DNA of 5,143 bases from Anaerolineales bacterium (GTDB lineage Bacteria > Chloroflexota > Anaerolineae > 4572-78 > NAK82). Each line of letters opens with the position of its first letter. The stretch's first letter is position 1. Both the position numbers and the translations under genes were made by a program. Below are positions 5,124-5,143 of this stretch, one piece after another. The DNA lies in the NCBI GenBank assembly GCA_024643945.1, contig JAHELX010000490.1, positions 1 to 5,143 of the forward strand, given 5' to 3'. The notes beneath the pieces were generated by a model. That model was not told where the DNA came from and made no database searches. It worked only from the letters and a program-made list of their open reading frames with translations.

Positions 5124-5143
5124 ACTGCAAGTCAACCAGTAAG

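Overview
The window looks like chromosomal DNA of a GC-rich bacterium, most likely a Chloroflexota (Anaerolineae-like) lineage. That placement is an inference. It rests mainly on the secreted peptidase, whose C-terminus ends in a YLPLILRN-type tail that I associate with extracellular proteins of that phylum, and on the general codon use. All genes are on the + strand.

Layout. (1) 2-1060: the C-terminal two thirds of a glycerol kinase, cut by the left edge. (2) 1061-1155: a short spacer with a promoter-like stretch. (3) 1156-1560: two tRNA genes only 5 bases apart, tRNA-Gly(TCC) and a tRNA with anticodon CAT whose acceptor and loop features fit the lysidine-dependent tRNA-Ile. The second tRNA is split in its anticodon loop by a 256-base insert. 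This insert can be folded from the sequence as a subgroup IC3-like group I self-splicing intron (P1-P9, G-binding helix P7, GNRA loops, 11-nt tetraloop receptor) with no homing endonuclease ORF. (4) 1592-2077: a two-CBS-domain protein starting 31 bases after the tRNA. (5) 2078-2401: an intergenic region of 324 bases with two adjacent inverted repeats, a long two-part hairpin, an operator-like palindrome and a set of mutually exclusive hairpins in the probable leader. (6) 2402-4993: a large secreted thermolysin-family (M4) zinc metallopeptidase with propeptide, catalytic domain, an immune-inhibitor-A-like beta-sandwich and an Ig-like domain. (7) 4994-5143: non-coding, with three consecutive hairpins.

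The genes do not form one pathway: glycerol uptake, translation, adenylate sensing and protein digestion lie side by side. The most noteworthy element is the group I intron. It splits the anticodon loop of what is probably the only tRNA reading AUA, so splicing must come before lysidine modification and decoding. The intron resembles the Azoarcus tRNA-Ile intron, but its splice junction is shifted, it has an apparent U-A rather than U-G pair at the 5' splice site, and it carries an extra 50-base segment between P1 and P2.
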